Assembly (NCBI RefSeq): GCF_002786295.1 | Contig: NZ_PGTC01000017.1 | Coordinates: 372,001-436,000 of the forward strand | Direction: 5' to 3' | Length of the DNA stretch: 64,000 nucleotides | Source: Pseudooceanicola marinus | GTDB lineage: Bacteria > Pseudomonadota > Alphaproteobacteria > Rhodobacterales > Rhodobacteraceae | Shown here: positions 53,066-61,912 of the stretch, in pieces | Numbering within the stretch: the first letter of the stretch is position 1 | Layout of the letters: each line of letters opens with the position of its first letter | The notes under the pieces: generated by a model | What the model was told of the DNA's origin: nothing | Database searches by the model: none | What the model saw: the letters and a program-made list of their open reading frames with translations, nothing else | Program-made: the position numbers and the translations under genes

Positions 53066-56000
53066 CCGCCACGCCCCATGCCGAGCCGCCCGTTTCACAG
53101 GGGCCGACCGCCCCCTGCGCCCGCGCCGGCCGGCCCGCCCAATCGGGCCCCGCCGCCCGACCGGAGAGCACCGCGCGCGGCACCCCGCACAGTTCCTGTC
53201 CGGAGCCTGAACGGGAGCGAACCAGGCCGCCGGAGGCGCCCGAAGCTGCACCAGAGGCCCCCGCCGACCGCGACCCGGAGGGCAGTCCCTGGCCCGACAG
53301 CGCCCGCGCCGCCACCGATGCCACCCCGGCCCCCGCTGCGCCGGGCGGCAGCGCGCCGCGCGCCGAGGGCCTCCCTGCGCCCGATCCCGGCCCCGGCGGC
53401 CATGGCGACGCGCCCCCGGCCTATGCGGAGCTTTGCACCACCTCCAACTTCACCTTCCTCACCGGGGCCTCCCACCCCGAAGAGCTGGTGACCCGCGCCG
53501 CCGAACTGGGGCTGTCGGCCCTCGCCATCACCGACCGCAACTCGCTGGCCGGGGTGGTGCGCGCCTGGTCGGCGCTGAAGGAGCTGAAACGCGCCGCCGA
53601 GGAGGCGGCAGAGGTCGCCTGCGACAGCCCCGCGACGGGGCCACAGGTACGCTCGCACACCCGCGTCGACCCGTCCTCGCGCACCGCCCTGCCCGCCAAA
53701 CCGGCGCTTGCCCGCCCGCAGGTCCCGCGCTTGCCGCGGCTGATCACCGGCTGCCGGCTGGTGCTGCGCGACTGCCCCGTCGACTGGATCGCCCTGCCGC
53801 GGGACCGCGCCGCCTACGAACGGCTGTCGCAGCTGCTGACCCTGGGCAAGCGGCGGGCCGAAAAGGGCCAGTGCCTGCTGTCGCTGGATGACCTGCTGAC
53901 CCACGGCCAGGGAATGATCCTGATCGCCCTGCCGCCCCGCGATCTGGCGGCCGCCCGCCGCCCCGTGACCCAGGTGCAGCGGCGCTTCCCGGGCCATGTC
54001 TTCCTCGGCGCCGCGCCGCGCTACGACGGCTCCGACCAGGCCTGGTTCGACGCCTGCGCCCAGGCCGCCCTGGCGACCTCGGCGCCGCTGGTGGCCGTGG
54101 GCGACGTGCTGATGCACCACGGCGCGCGGCGGCAGCTGGCCGACGTGCTGACCTGCCTGCGCGAGGGGCTGACCATCGACCACATCGGCACCCGCGCCCA
54201 GCCCAATGCCGAACGCCGGCTGAAGGCCCCCGCTGACATGGCGCGCCTCTACCGCCGCCACCCCGCCGCCCTGCACCGCACCACCGAGATCGCCGCACGC
54301 TGCGCCTTCGACCTCTCCGATCTCAGCTACGAATACCCCGACGAGGTGTCGGAGGGCGGCGAGGCGCCCCAGGACCGGCTCGACCGGCTGGTGCGCGCGG
54401 GCCTGCGCCGGCGCTGCCCCGATGGCATCCCCGACCGCTATCACGCCCTGGCGGAGAAGGAGCTGTCGGTGGTCGAAGAGCTGGGCTTTGCCGCCTATTT
54501 CCTGACCGTGCACGACATCGTCGCCTATGCCCGCTCCGTCGGGATCCTCTGCCAGGGGCGCGGCTCGGCGGCCAACTCGATCCTGTGCTGGGCGCTTGGC
54601 ATCACCGATGTCAGCCCGGACATGATCGGCATGGTCTTCGAGCGCTTCGTCTCGCGCCACCGGGGCGAGCCGCCGGACATCGACGTGGATTTTGAACACG
54701 AACGCCGCGAGGAGGTGATCCAGTGGATCTACGACCGTTACGGGCGCGACCGCGCGGGACTTTGTGCCACGGTGATCCACTTCCGCAGTCGCGCGGCGAT
54801 CCGCGAGGTGGGCAAGGTCATGGGGCTCAGCCAGGACGTGACGGCGGCCCTGGCGGGCCAGATCTGGGGCATGTCGGGCAAGGGCGCCGACCCGGACCGC
54901 ATGCGCGAACTGGGCCTTGATCCCTCCGACCGCAGGCTGGCCCAGACCATCCGCCTGATCGGCGAGATCATCGGCTTCCCCCGCCATCTGTCGCAGCATG
55001 TCGGCGGTTTCATCATCACCCGAGGCCGGCTGGATGCGCTCTGCCCGATCGAGAACGCGGCGATGGAAAACCGCACCGTCATCGAATGGGACAAGGACGA
55101 CATCGACGCGCTTGGCATCCTGAAGGTCGATGTCCTGAGCCTCGGGATGCTGACCTGCCTGCGCAAGAGCTTCGATCTGCTGTCGGAACATGAAAAGCGC
55201 CAGCTGACCCTGGACACCGTCCCGCAGCAGGACCCCGAGACCTACGACATGCTGTGCCGCGCCGATGCGATCGGCGTCTTCCAGGTGGAAAGCCGGGCGC
55301 AGATGAACTTTCTGCCCCGGATGCGGCCCCGCACCTTCTACGACCTGGTGATCGAGGTAGCCATCGTGCGCCCCGGCCCCATCCAGGGCGGCATGGTGCA
55401 GCCCTATATCCGACGGCGGCAGGGGCTGGAGGCGCCCGAACCCTTCGGCCCGGCCCTGGCGGAGGTGACGGCCAAGACCCTGGGCGTGCCCCTCTTCCAG
55501 GAACAGGCGATGCAGATCGCCGTGGTGGGCGCCGGTTTCACCCCCGAAGAGGCCGACCGGTTGCGCCGGTCGCTGTCCACCTTCCGCCGCATGGGCACCA
55601 TCGGCGTCTTCCGCGACAAGTTCGTGGGCGGGATGCTGGCCAACGGCTATGACCCGGAGATCGCCGCCCTCTGTTTCAGCCAGATCGAGGGCTTTGCCGA
55701 CTATGGCTTCCCGGAAAGCCACGCGGCGGCCTTTGCCATGCTGACCTATGTCTCCTCCTGGCTGAAACGCCACCACCCGGCGGTCTTCGCCTGCGCCCTG
55801 CTGAATTCGCAGCCCATGGGGTTCTACGCCCCGGCCCAGATCGTGCGCGACGCCCGCGAGCATGGGATCGAGGTGCGCCCGATCTGCGTCAACGCCTCTC
55901 ACTGGGACAACAAGCTGGAACGACGCACCGATGGCGCGCTGGCGCTGCGCCTGGGGTTCCGCCAGATCAAGGGCTTCCGCGAGGAGGACGCGGGCTGGAT

Positions 56001-56778
56001 CGTGGCGGCGCGCGGCAACGGCTACCCCGACCCCGAAAGCCTCTGGCTGCGCGCAGGCCTCGCCCCTTCGGTGCTGGAGAAATTGGCCGAGGCCGATGCC
56101 TTCGCCGGCCAGGGCCTGACCCGCCGCGATGCCCTGTGGGAGGTGAAGGCGATCCGCGCGCCGAAACCCCTGCCGCTCTTTGACGATGCGCTGGACGGCG
56201 AAGGCGGGGTGGAGCCGAAGGTCGAGCTGCCCGCGATGCACCTGGGCGAGGAAGTGGTGGAGGATTACGTCTCCATGCGCCTTTCGCTCCGCGCCCACCC
56301 GATGGAGCTGTTGCGCCCCTCCCTGCCCGACACGCTGCACCATGGGGAGCTGGCCACCACGCCGCCCGGCCGCGTGACGATCTGCGGGCTGGTCATCACC
56401 CGGCAGCGGCCCGGCACCGCCTCGGGCGTCATCTTCCTGACGCTGGAGGATGAGAGCGGGGTGGCCAACGTGGTGGTCTGGCCGAAACTGTACGAGGCCT
56501 ACCGCCGCGCCGTGATGGGCGGGCGTCTGCTGCGGGTGACCGGGAATATCCAGCGCGAGGGCATCGTGGTGCATGTGATCGCCCAGCGGATCGAGGACCT
56601 GTCGCCGCGCCTGGGCGAGCTGGGCCACCCGCTGAGCGACCAGGTGGGCGTGACCCGGCCGGAGGCCGATGACGCGCCGCGCCGCCACGACGTGTCCCGC
56701 CCGGCCCGCGCCAAGCCGACGGCGAACCACCCCCGCGAACAGGCCAAGCGACTGTTTCCCAGCCGGGATTTCCACTGA
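53062..56778 (+). CDS. dnaE2: error-prone DNA polymerase DnaE2, with N-terminal extension and PHP-domain insert
   Basis: 1238 aa; the ATG overlaps the imuB stop by 4 bp (ATGA). The normal DnaE2 start (YAELCTTSNFTFLTGASHPEELV) comes only at residue 121; before it is a Pro/Ala/Glu-rich stretch without predicted fold. The PHP domain (ALAITDRNSLAGVVRAW) is interrupted at about 178-224 by a low-complexity insert. Then the C-family polymerase core follows with catalytic acidic residues in PPDIDVDFEHERREEV, GRGSAANSILCWALG, DYGFPESHAAAFAMLTYVSSWLK, and the C-terminal OB domain (GVIFLTLEDESGVANVVVW). Translesion polymerase of the SOS cassette. The frame is open far upstream (to 51805) over imuB, but that is a shadow. 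Confidence 0.93.
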   Translation: MTATPHAEPPVSQGPTAPCARAGRPAQSGPAARPESTARGTPHSSCPEPERERTRPPEAPEAAPEAPADRDPEGSPWPDSARAATDATPAPAAPGGSAPRAEGLPAPDPGPGGHGDAPPAYAELCTTSNFTFLTGASHPEELVTRAAELGLSALAITDRNSLAGVVRAWSALKELKRAAEEAAEVACDSPATGPQVRSHTRVDPSSRTALPAKPALARPQVPRLPRLITGCRLVLRDCPVDWIALPRDRAAYERLSQLLTLGKRRAEKGQCLLSLDDLLTHGQGMILIALPPRDLAAARRPVTQVQRRFPGHVFLGAAPRYDGSDQAWFDACAQAALATSAPLVAVGDVLMHHGARRQLADVLTCLREGLTIDHIGTRAQPNAERRLKAPADMARLYRRHPAALHRTTEIAARCAFDLSDLSYEYPDEVSEGGEAPQDRLDRLVRAGLRRRCPDGIPDRYHALAEKELSVVEELGFAAYFLTVHDIVAYARSVGILCQGRGSAANSILCWALGITDVSPDMIGMVFERFVSRHRGEPPDIDVDFEHERREEVIQWIYDRYGRDRAGLCATVIHFRSRAAIREVGKVMGLSQDVTAALAGQIWGMSGKGADPDRMRELGLDPSDRRLAQTIRLIGEIIGFPRHLSQHVGGFIITRGRLDALCPIENAAMENRTVIEWDKDDIDALGILKVDVLSLGMLTCLRKSFDLLSEHEKRQLTLDTVPQQDPETYDMLCRADAIGVFQVESRAQMNFLPRMRPRTFYDLVIEVAIVRPGPIQGGMVQPYIRRRQGLEAPEPFGPALAEVTAKTLGVPLFQEQAMQIAVVGAGFTPEEADRLRRSLSTFRRMGTIGVFRDKFVGGMLANGYDPEIAALCFSQIEGFADYGFPESHAAAFAMLTYVSSWLKRHHPAVFACALLNSQPMGFYAPAQIVRDAREHGIEVRPICVNASHWDNKLERRTDGALALRLGFRQIKGFREEDAGWIVAARGNGYPDPESLWLRAGLAPSVLEKLAEADAFAGQGLTRRDALWEVKAIRAPKPLPLFDDALDGEGGVEPKVELPAMHLGEEVVEDYVSMRLSLRAHPMELLRPSLPDTLHHGELATTPPGRVTICGLVITRQRPGTASGVIFLTLEDESGVANVVVWPKLYEAYRRAVMGGRLLRVTGNIQREGIVVHVIAQRIEDLSPRLGELGHPLSDQVGVTRPEADDAPRRHDVSRPARAKPTANHPREQAKRLFPSRDFH

Positions 56779-56814
56779 CACCCCGCGCGGCGCTGCTGCC
56801 GCCGAGGCTCCGAC

Positions 56815-57080
56815 GCTGCGCAGCATGTCACGCGTGCTGACCCAGCCGGTCACGCCCAGAGCACCGCCGGCACCTCGACGAAGGCCCAGCCCGGCGCGCG
56901 CGACAGCACCTTGACCCGCGTCCCGAGCAGACTCTGCCCCGGCGGATCGATCAACTCGGCCCCCGCCCCTCGCCGCGGCAGATCAGCCGCGAGACCGTGG
57001 TCTCCCGGACGGCGTGCTCCTCGCCCTCGTCCGCCTGGCCCAGCAGGTCGCGGAAGCTCTCCAGCGGGAAGGCCCGGGCG
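56815..57080 (-). pseudogene. possible remnant of an SH3-domain protein gene
   Basis: On the minus strand three frames join into one plausible protein: SFRDLLGQADEGEEHAVRE in one frame, then LIDPPGQSLLGTRVKVLSR and APGWAFVEVP in a second, then VTGWVSTRDML in a third. The last two parts look like a bacterial SH3 domain (VLSRAPGWAFVEV ... VTGWV). Two frame breaks near 56950 and 56850 would make it a dead gene. It fills most of the 309-bp gap between dnaE2 and the next gene, for which I see nothing else. Confidence 0.4.
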
Positions 57081-57087
57081 GGCGCCC

Positions 57088-57729
57088 TCAGCTCTCCTGA
57101 AGCTCCTTCTCCAGCATCGCGCGAATGCGCTTGCGCTCGCGCCGGCCCGACACCTGCTCGGTCTGCGGATAGACAGGGACCACGTCCCAGACCTCCTGGT
57201 CGACCTTCAGCCGGAAGCGGCGGCGGGCCGCAACCTCCAGATCGTCCCCGCCGAAGGCGCAGGTGACCATGATCTCGAAATCGCGGATCCGGTCGCGCAG
57301 CTCCGACAGGTCATCGGGCAGGTCCTCGTTCCGCTCCACCGTGATGTCGAGAATGTTGCGAAAGGTGCCCAGCCCCATGAAATCGCCGCGGTTCAGCGGG
57401 CCCTGGCTGGTGATCCCCTCGGGGCGCTCCTCGTCATCGCCGGATTTCTGCAGGATGTCCCGGTCGGTGACGGTGGCGGTGTATTCGCTGCCATCGGTCA
57501 TCCGCAGGGTACAGTAGACCCCCTGCCCGTAGATCGGTTCCTGGCTCATGTTCGACATCAGGATCAGCGCGTCCAGGTCCGATCCGGCGCCCCGGTTGAT
57601 GATGACGCGCGGCTTGCGGGCCCGGATGTAGCTACCGACGAAGATCTGCAGGTAGATCAGCCAGACCCCCAGCATTCCGACATTGGTCAGCACGTTCAGC
57701 GCCGAGCTGTATTCCTTCAGCCAGTCCAT
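57088..57729 (-). CDS. hypothetical single-pass membrane protein
   Basis: 213 aa from MDWLKEYSSALNVLTNVGML at ATG 57729 (GGGAGACCC before it); an ATG 30 bp upstream is possible. One N-terminal membrane helix (LTNVGMLGVWLIYLQIFVG), then a cytoplasmic mixed alpha/beta part (KPRVIINRGAGSDLDALILMSNMSQEPIY, YCTLRMTDGSEYTATVTDRD, FEIMVTCAFGGDDLEVAARRRFRLKV) and a basic helical tail. I do not recognise a family. It follows the selenium-type permease by 60 bp on the same strand and could be co-transcribed with it, but nothing in the sequence ties it to transport. Confidence 0.7.
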   Translation of the reverse strand: MDWLKEYSSALNVLTNVGMLGVWLIYLQIFVGSYIRARKPRVIINRGAGSDLDALILMSNMSQEPIYGQGVYCTLRMTDGSEYTATVTDRDILQKSGDDEERPEGITSQGPLNRGDFMGLGTFRNILDITVERNEDLPDDLSELRDRIRDFEIMVTCAFGGDDLEVAARRRFRLKVDQEVWDVVPVYPQTEQVSGRRERKRIRAMLEKELQES

Positions 57730-57789
57730 GGGTCTCCCGTTCGTGTTTGCATGGGGCAAACCAACGCCCCCGAACGGGTTCCGTTCCTC

Positions 57790-59265
57790 TCAGCCCTGAC
57801 CGCGCATGCCTTCGATCCGCAGGCGGCTGTCGGGCTGCAACCGCCGCCGCAACCGCCGGGACAGGGCATCCACCGCCAGGGTCAGCGCCACGGTGACCAG
57901 CAGCAGGGCCATCACGCGGTCCAGCCGCAGCTCTGCCACGTTGGTCTGCACGTAGAAGCCCAGGGTGCCGAGACCCAGCACACCCATGATGGCGCTTTCG
58001 CGCAGGATGATCTCCCACCGGTAGAGGCAGAGGGCGCGGAAGTTGCCCATCAGGCGCGGGAACAGCTCCCACCCCCAGAGGGTGAGGCCGCGTGGGGCGT
58101 CCGGGCGCAGCGGCAGGGTGGCGGCCTGGCGGCCCATCAGGTGGGCGATGATGGCGCCGTTGTGCAGGCCGAGGGCCAGAACGGCGGGCAGCATCGACGG
58201 GCCGAGGATCTGCAGCAGGACAAAGGCCAGCATGTACTCAGGCGTCGAACGCAGCAGGACCAGCACCCCGTGTCCCAGCATCGCGCCCAGGCGACCCGCC
58301 ACGCGCGGCACGATCATCGGGAAGGCCAGCGCCGCCAGCCAGCCCGCCAGCACCAGTGCCAGCTGTCCCAGCACCAGCGTGTCCACCACCCCCGGCCAGG
58401 CCTGTTGTACGAAAACCTTATCCAGCCAGCCGCCCCAGTCCGCCCCGGTGCGCAGCGGGGCCGGCACGATGTCCGACAGGAACCGCGCCAGCGCCCCCGA
58501 TCCCATCGGCGGCACCTCGACCCGCAGAAGCGCCCAGACCGAGGCCAGCAGGTAAACCGGCATCAGCCGCCAGCGCGCCCAGTGGCGGATCGGCAGGATC
58601 AACAGGAAGAAGACCGCCAGCACCACAACGGCGCGGTCGTATTCGGCCTGGCGGAACCAGGTTTCCAGCTGGAACCCCAGCGTCGGCAAGCCGATGAAGC
58701 CCAGCACGGCGGAGCTGCGCATGCCGCATTCCAGCCGGTAGAGCGTATAGGCCGCCATCTGCGGCAGCACGGCCGGGTAGCGCACCCAGACCAGCCGGGT
58801 GACCGCCCCCAGCCCCGGGGGCAGCGCCTGTTCGCCGCCCCGTCCGGCCTCGTCGAGGTATTCGGAAAAGACCTTGGCGAAGATGCCCGCGTAGGGCAAC
58901 CCGATGGCCAGCACGCCGGTCAGCGGCGATAGGCCGGTGATGTTCATCAGCAAAAGCGCCCAGAACAGCTCATGCAGGGCGCGGATGGCGACGCAGAGGA
59001 ACCGCACCGGCGCCAGGTGGTAAAGCGGCGCCAGCACCAACCCAGCCACTGCGCCCAGCCCCACACCGCACAGCGCGAAAGCCAGGGTCAGAACGGCCCC
59101 ATTGAACAGCGACAGCGGGTCCGACAGGTCCGGATGCAGGATCCCCTGCCCGATCGCCGCCAGCGTCATCCAGGGATCGGGGCGCGGCGCCGACAGGTCC
59201 GCCAGCACCAGTGCCAGCACCGTGGCCACCAGGACCCCCAGCGTGATGCGCCGCGCCACGCTCAC
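57790..59265 (-). CDS. ABC permease with two fused PhnE-like units (putative selenium oxyanion transport)
   Basis: 491 aa from a GTG that overlaps the ATPase stop by 4 bp. It is about twice the length of a PhnE permease and has two similar halves, each with a binding-protein-dependent permease core: the first around IRALHELFWALLLMNITGLSPL and MRSSAVLGFIGLPTLGFQLE, the second around LRSTPEYMLAFVLLQILGPSMLPA and LRESAIMGVLGLGTLGFYVQ. The repeated E/S-A-[VI]-[LM]-G-[FV]-[IL]-G-L-x-T-L-G-F motif is the EAA-like loop that contacts the ATPase. Around 12 helices. In Phn-type systems two separate or identical permeases do this job. Substrate is inferred from the neighbours selD and mnmH. Confidence 0.87.
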   Translation of the reverse strand: MSVARRITLGVLVATVLALVLADLSAPRPDPWMTLAAIGQGILHPDLSDPLSLFNGAVLTLAFALCGVGLGAVAGLVLAPLYHLAPVRFLCVAIRALHELFWALLLMNITGLSPLTGVLAIGLPYAGIFAKVFSEYLDEAGRGGEQALPPGLGAVTRLVWVRYPAVLPQMAAYTLYRLECGMRSSAVLGFIGLPTLGFQLETWFRQAEYDRAVVVLAVFFLLILPIRHWARWRLMPVYLLASVWALLRVEVPPMGSGALARFLSDIVPAPLRTGADWGGWLDKVFVQQAWPGVVDTLVLGQLALVLAGWLAALAFPMIVPRVAGRLGAMLGHGVLVLLRSTPEYMLAFVLLQILGPSMLPAVLALGLHNGAIIAHLMGRQAATLPLRPDAPRGLTLWGWELFPRLMGNFRALCLYRWEIILRESAIMGVLGLGTLGFYVQTNVAELRLDRVMALLLVTVALTLAVDALSRRLRRRLQPDSRLRIEGMRGQG

Positions 59266-59921
59266 GCGTAGAGGTCCATCAGCCGATCGCGCGGACAGTC
59301 GGCCACGGGCGCATCCAGCACGATCCGCCCCCCTTTCAGGCCGAGGATGCGCGTGGCGGTCTGCCGCGCCAGGGTCACGTCATGCAGCGCGAGCACTGAA
59401 GTGGGGAAACTTGCCGCCAGGTCCCCCAGCAGGGCGGCGGCCTGCGACGGGTCAAGGGCGGAGACGGGTTCATCTCCCAGCACCACCTCGCCGCCGCGCA
59501 ACAGCGCCCGCGCCAGCGCCACGCGCTGCCGCTGCCCGCCCGAGAGCTGCGCAACCCGGCGCCGGCCCATGCCGGTCAGGCCCACCCGGGTCAGAACAGT
59601 CTCCACCTGCGCCCGCTCCTGGGCCGAAGGGCGCAGCAGGATGCGCAGGTTTCGGGCCGTCCCCGCGTCGTCCAGTCGTCCCATCCAGACGTTGTGAAAG
59701 ACCGACAGCGGCCCGACCAGCCCGTGATCCTGCGGCACCAGCGCCACGCGCCGCGCCGCCAACCGCTGCGCCAGCGCCGCCAGCAGGGTGGATTTCCCCA
59801 CCCCACTGCGCCCCAGAAGCGCGATCCGCTCTCCGGGCTCTATCGTCAGGGTCACATCGCCGAGGACGGGGATCTCCCCCCATCCCAGACGCTCCCCCGA
59901 GAGGGAGACGAGCGCCGCCAT
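59262..59921 (-). CDS. ABC transporter ATP-binding protein (PhnC-like)
   Basis: 219 aa. Walker A ALLGRSGVGKSTLLAAL, Q-loop VPQDHGLVGPLSVFHNVW, signature AQLSGGQRQRVALARALL, Walker B VVLGDEPVSALDPSQ, and switch His in VLALHDVTLAR. Start codon overlaps the stop of the binding-protein gene (TGATG). It powers the fused permease that follows. Resembles phosphonate/phosphite-type ATPases. Confidence 0.92.
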   Translation of the reverse strand: MAALVSLSGERLGWGEIPVLGDVTLTIEPGERIALLGRSGVGKSTLLAALAQRLAARRVALVPQDHGLVGPLSVFHNVWMGRLDDAGTARNLRILLRPSAQERAQVETVLTRVGLTGMGRRRVAQLSGGQRQRVALARALLRGGEVVLGDEPVSALDPSQAAALLGDLAASFPTSVLALHDVTLARQTATRILGLKGGRIVLDAPVADCPRDRLMDLYA

Positions 59922-60766
59922 CAGTCGATGATGTCGAGCGCGCGCGCCGTGTCCTCGATCGGCTGGTAAAGACCGTTGTCGGCCTCGATGAACGCGGACC
60001 GCGGGAAGGTCGCCAGCAGGTCCTCGTCGGTCAGCGACAACAGCGCCTCCTGCACCTTGGCGGTGAAGCCCTCGCCGAAGCGACCATCGACATCGCCGCG
60101 AATGGTCCAGTTGTAATCGGGGTACGGCGGGGTCTGCCAGATCACGGTAGTCTGGTCGACCTCCGGCGCGCCCTCGCTCTCGGCCAGTTCGTAGACCGAG
60201 TAATTCAGCGCGCCGACCTCATAGGCGCCCGAGGCCACCAGACGCAGGGTCTGGCCATGATCGCCGGAGAAGCCCACGTCGGAGAAGACATCCTCCGGCG
60301 CCTCGCCGGTCTCCTCGCGGATATAGTATTCGGGCATCAGGCGGCCGGAGGTCGATCCCTGCGCACCGAAGGTGAAGCTGCGGCCCGCGATGTCGGGGAA
60401 GTCCTCCGTCGGCTCAAGGCCGGTGGCATCGTTGGCGATGAAATAGGTGACGAACTCCGCATCCTCGGCGCCCTGCGCGATGGCGGTGGAGCCCGGCACC
60501 AGGGCGCGAGCCTGCACGCCCGACAGGCCGCCGAACCAGCCCAGCTGGATCTGGTCGTTACGGAAGGCGGTGACGGCGGCGGCATAGGATTTCACCGGCA
60601 CGTATTGCACCTCGACCCCCAGCTCGTCCGAGAGGTAATCGGCCACGGCGCCGAAGCGTTCGACCAGGCGGCTTTCATCGTCATCGGGGATGGCGGAGAA
60701 ATAGAGCGTGTCGGCAGCCGCCGGCGTCGCGGCGGCGGTCATCAGCAGGAAGGCAAGACGTTTCAT
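59921..60766 (-). CDS. periplasmic binding protein, PhnD-like, putative selenate/selenite transporter
   Basis: 281 aa with signal peptide MKRLAFLLMTAAATPAAADT. PhnD-like fold: FSAIPDDDESRLVERFGAVADYLSDELGVEVQYVPVKSYAAAVTAF, IQLGWFGGLSGVQARALVPGS, SFTFGAQGSTSGRLMPEYYI and the WQTPPYPDYNWTIRGDV region. From memory there is a defined family of putative selenate ABC transporter binding proteins that occurs next to selD, and this protein and its context fit it. It is 99 bp downstream of selD on the same strand, with only a short GC hairpin near 60828 between. Confidence 0.85.
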   Translation of the reverse strand: MKRLAFLLMTAAATPAAADTLYFSAIPDDDESRLVERFGAVADYLSDELGVEVQYVPVKSYAAAVTAFRNDQIQLGWFGGLSGVQARALVPGSTAIAQGAEDAEFVTYFIANDATGLEPTEDFPDIAGRSFTFGAQGSTSGRLMPEYYIREETGEAPEDVFSDVGFSGDHGQTLRLVASGAYEVGALNYSVYELAESEGAPEVDQTTVIWQTPPYPDYNWTIRGDVDGRFGEGFTAKVQEALLSLTDEDLLATFPRSAFIEADNGLYQPIEDTARALDIID

Positions 60767-60865
60767 CGGGAAAACTCATCACTTGGGTTGCATTTGGGGC
60801 GCCATGCCCCGCGAACGTGGAAGGCCCCTTGCCGGGGCGTATTCTGTCAGGCCCGGCCCGCGGGC

Positions 60866-61912
60866 TCAGGCAAATCGGATGCCGCTGCCCGCAGCCATGC
60901 GGCCCACGGGGGCGGCCGCGTCGAAACCATGCTGGCGGAAGGTGGCCAGCACCTCGTCGACCGCCTCGGGCGCGCAGGACACCAGCAGCCCGCCCGAGGT
61001 CTGCGGATCGCAGACCAGCGCGCAGTCGAGGTCCGACAGCCCGTCGAGGGTGACTTGCGCGCCGTAGCTCGCCCAGTTGCGCCCCGAGGCACCGGTGATA
61101 TTGCCCGCATCCGCCAGTTCGCGCGCCGAGGACAGGAGCGGCACCCGCGCCCAGTCGATCTGCGCCTGCAGGCCGGAGCCACGCGCCATCTCCAGCCCGT
61201 GACCCGCAAGGCCGAAACCGGTCACGTCAGTCATCGCATGGACGCCAGGCAGCTCGGCCAGGTCGGGGCCCGGCGTGTTCAGCCGGGTCATGGTGGCGAT
61301 CATCTCGGCGTACTGGGCCTCCGACAGCAGCTCCTTCTTGAACGCTGCCGAATAAATTCCGACGCCCAGGGGCTTGCCAAGGATAAGCACGTCGCCCTCC
61401 TGCGCCTGGTCGTTCTGTTTCATCTGCGCCAGATCGACGAGGCCGATGGCGACGAGACCGTAGATCGGCTCGACCGAGTCGATGGTATGGCCACCGGCGA
61501 CGGGAATGCCGGCCTCGGCCGCCGCCTTGGCGCCGCCTTCCAGGATCTTGCCGATGGTCTCGCCCGGCAGGGCGTTGACCGGCATGCCGACCACGGCCAG
61601 GGCGAACAGGGGCCGCCCGCCCATGGCGTAGACATCGGAAATGGCATTGGTCGCGGCGATGCGGCCGAAATCCTCCGGGTCGTCGACGATGGGCATGAAG
61701 AAATCGGTGGTGGCGACGATCGCCTGGGTGTCGGAGATCTTGTAGACCGCCGCGTCGTCCGCGCTGCCGATGCCCACCAGCAGCTCCGGGGGGACCGGAA
61801 GGGCCTTGGTGCCCTTCAGCAGGTCCGACAGCACGCCGGGCGCGATCTTGCAGCCGCAGCCGCCGCCATGGCTGAGGGAGGTCAGGCGGGGGGGCTTCAC
61901 GGGATCGGTCAT
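60866..61912 (-). CDS. selD: selenide, water dikinase (selenophosphate synthetase)
   Basis: 348 aa. Makes selenophosphate from selenide and ATP, the Se donor for MnmH and, where present, SelA. The active-site Cys/Lys motif LSHGGGCGCKIAPGVLSDLL is intact and uses Cys, not Sec. Then DDAAVYKISDTQAIVATTDFF, GRIAATNAISDVYAMGG, VAGGHTIDSVEPIYGLVAIG and the C-terminal TGFGLAGHGLEMARGSG and DPQTSGGLLVSCAPE. The ATG overlaps the mnmH stop by 4 bp, so both are translated together. No selA, selB or selC is in the window. Confidence 0.97.
   Translation of the reverse strand: MTDPVKPPRLTSLSHGGGCGCKIAPGVLSDLLKGTKALPVPPELLVGIGSADDAAVYKISDTQAIVATTDFFMPIVDDPEDFGRIAATNAISDVYAMGGRPLFALAVVGMPVNALPGETIGKILEGGAKAAAEAGIPVAGGHTIDSVEPIYGLVAIGLVDLAQMKQNDQAQEGDVLILGKPLGVGIYSAAFKKELLSEAQYAEMIATMTRLNTPGPDLAELPGVHAMTDVTGFGLAGHGLEMARGSGLQAQIDWARVPLLSSARELADAGNITGASGRNWASYGAQVTLDGLSDLDCALVCDPQTSGGLLVSCAPEAVDEVLATFRQHGFDAAAPVGRMAAGSGIRFA

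Noticed and set aside
53095-56853. 1252-aa minus-strand open frame opposite dnaE2
   Set aside because: Same kind of shadow. Composition is typical of frames opposite GC-rich genes and no motif is visible, while dnaE2 is certain.
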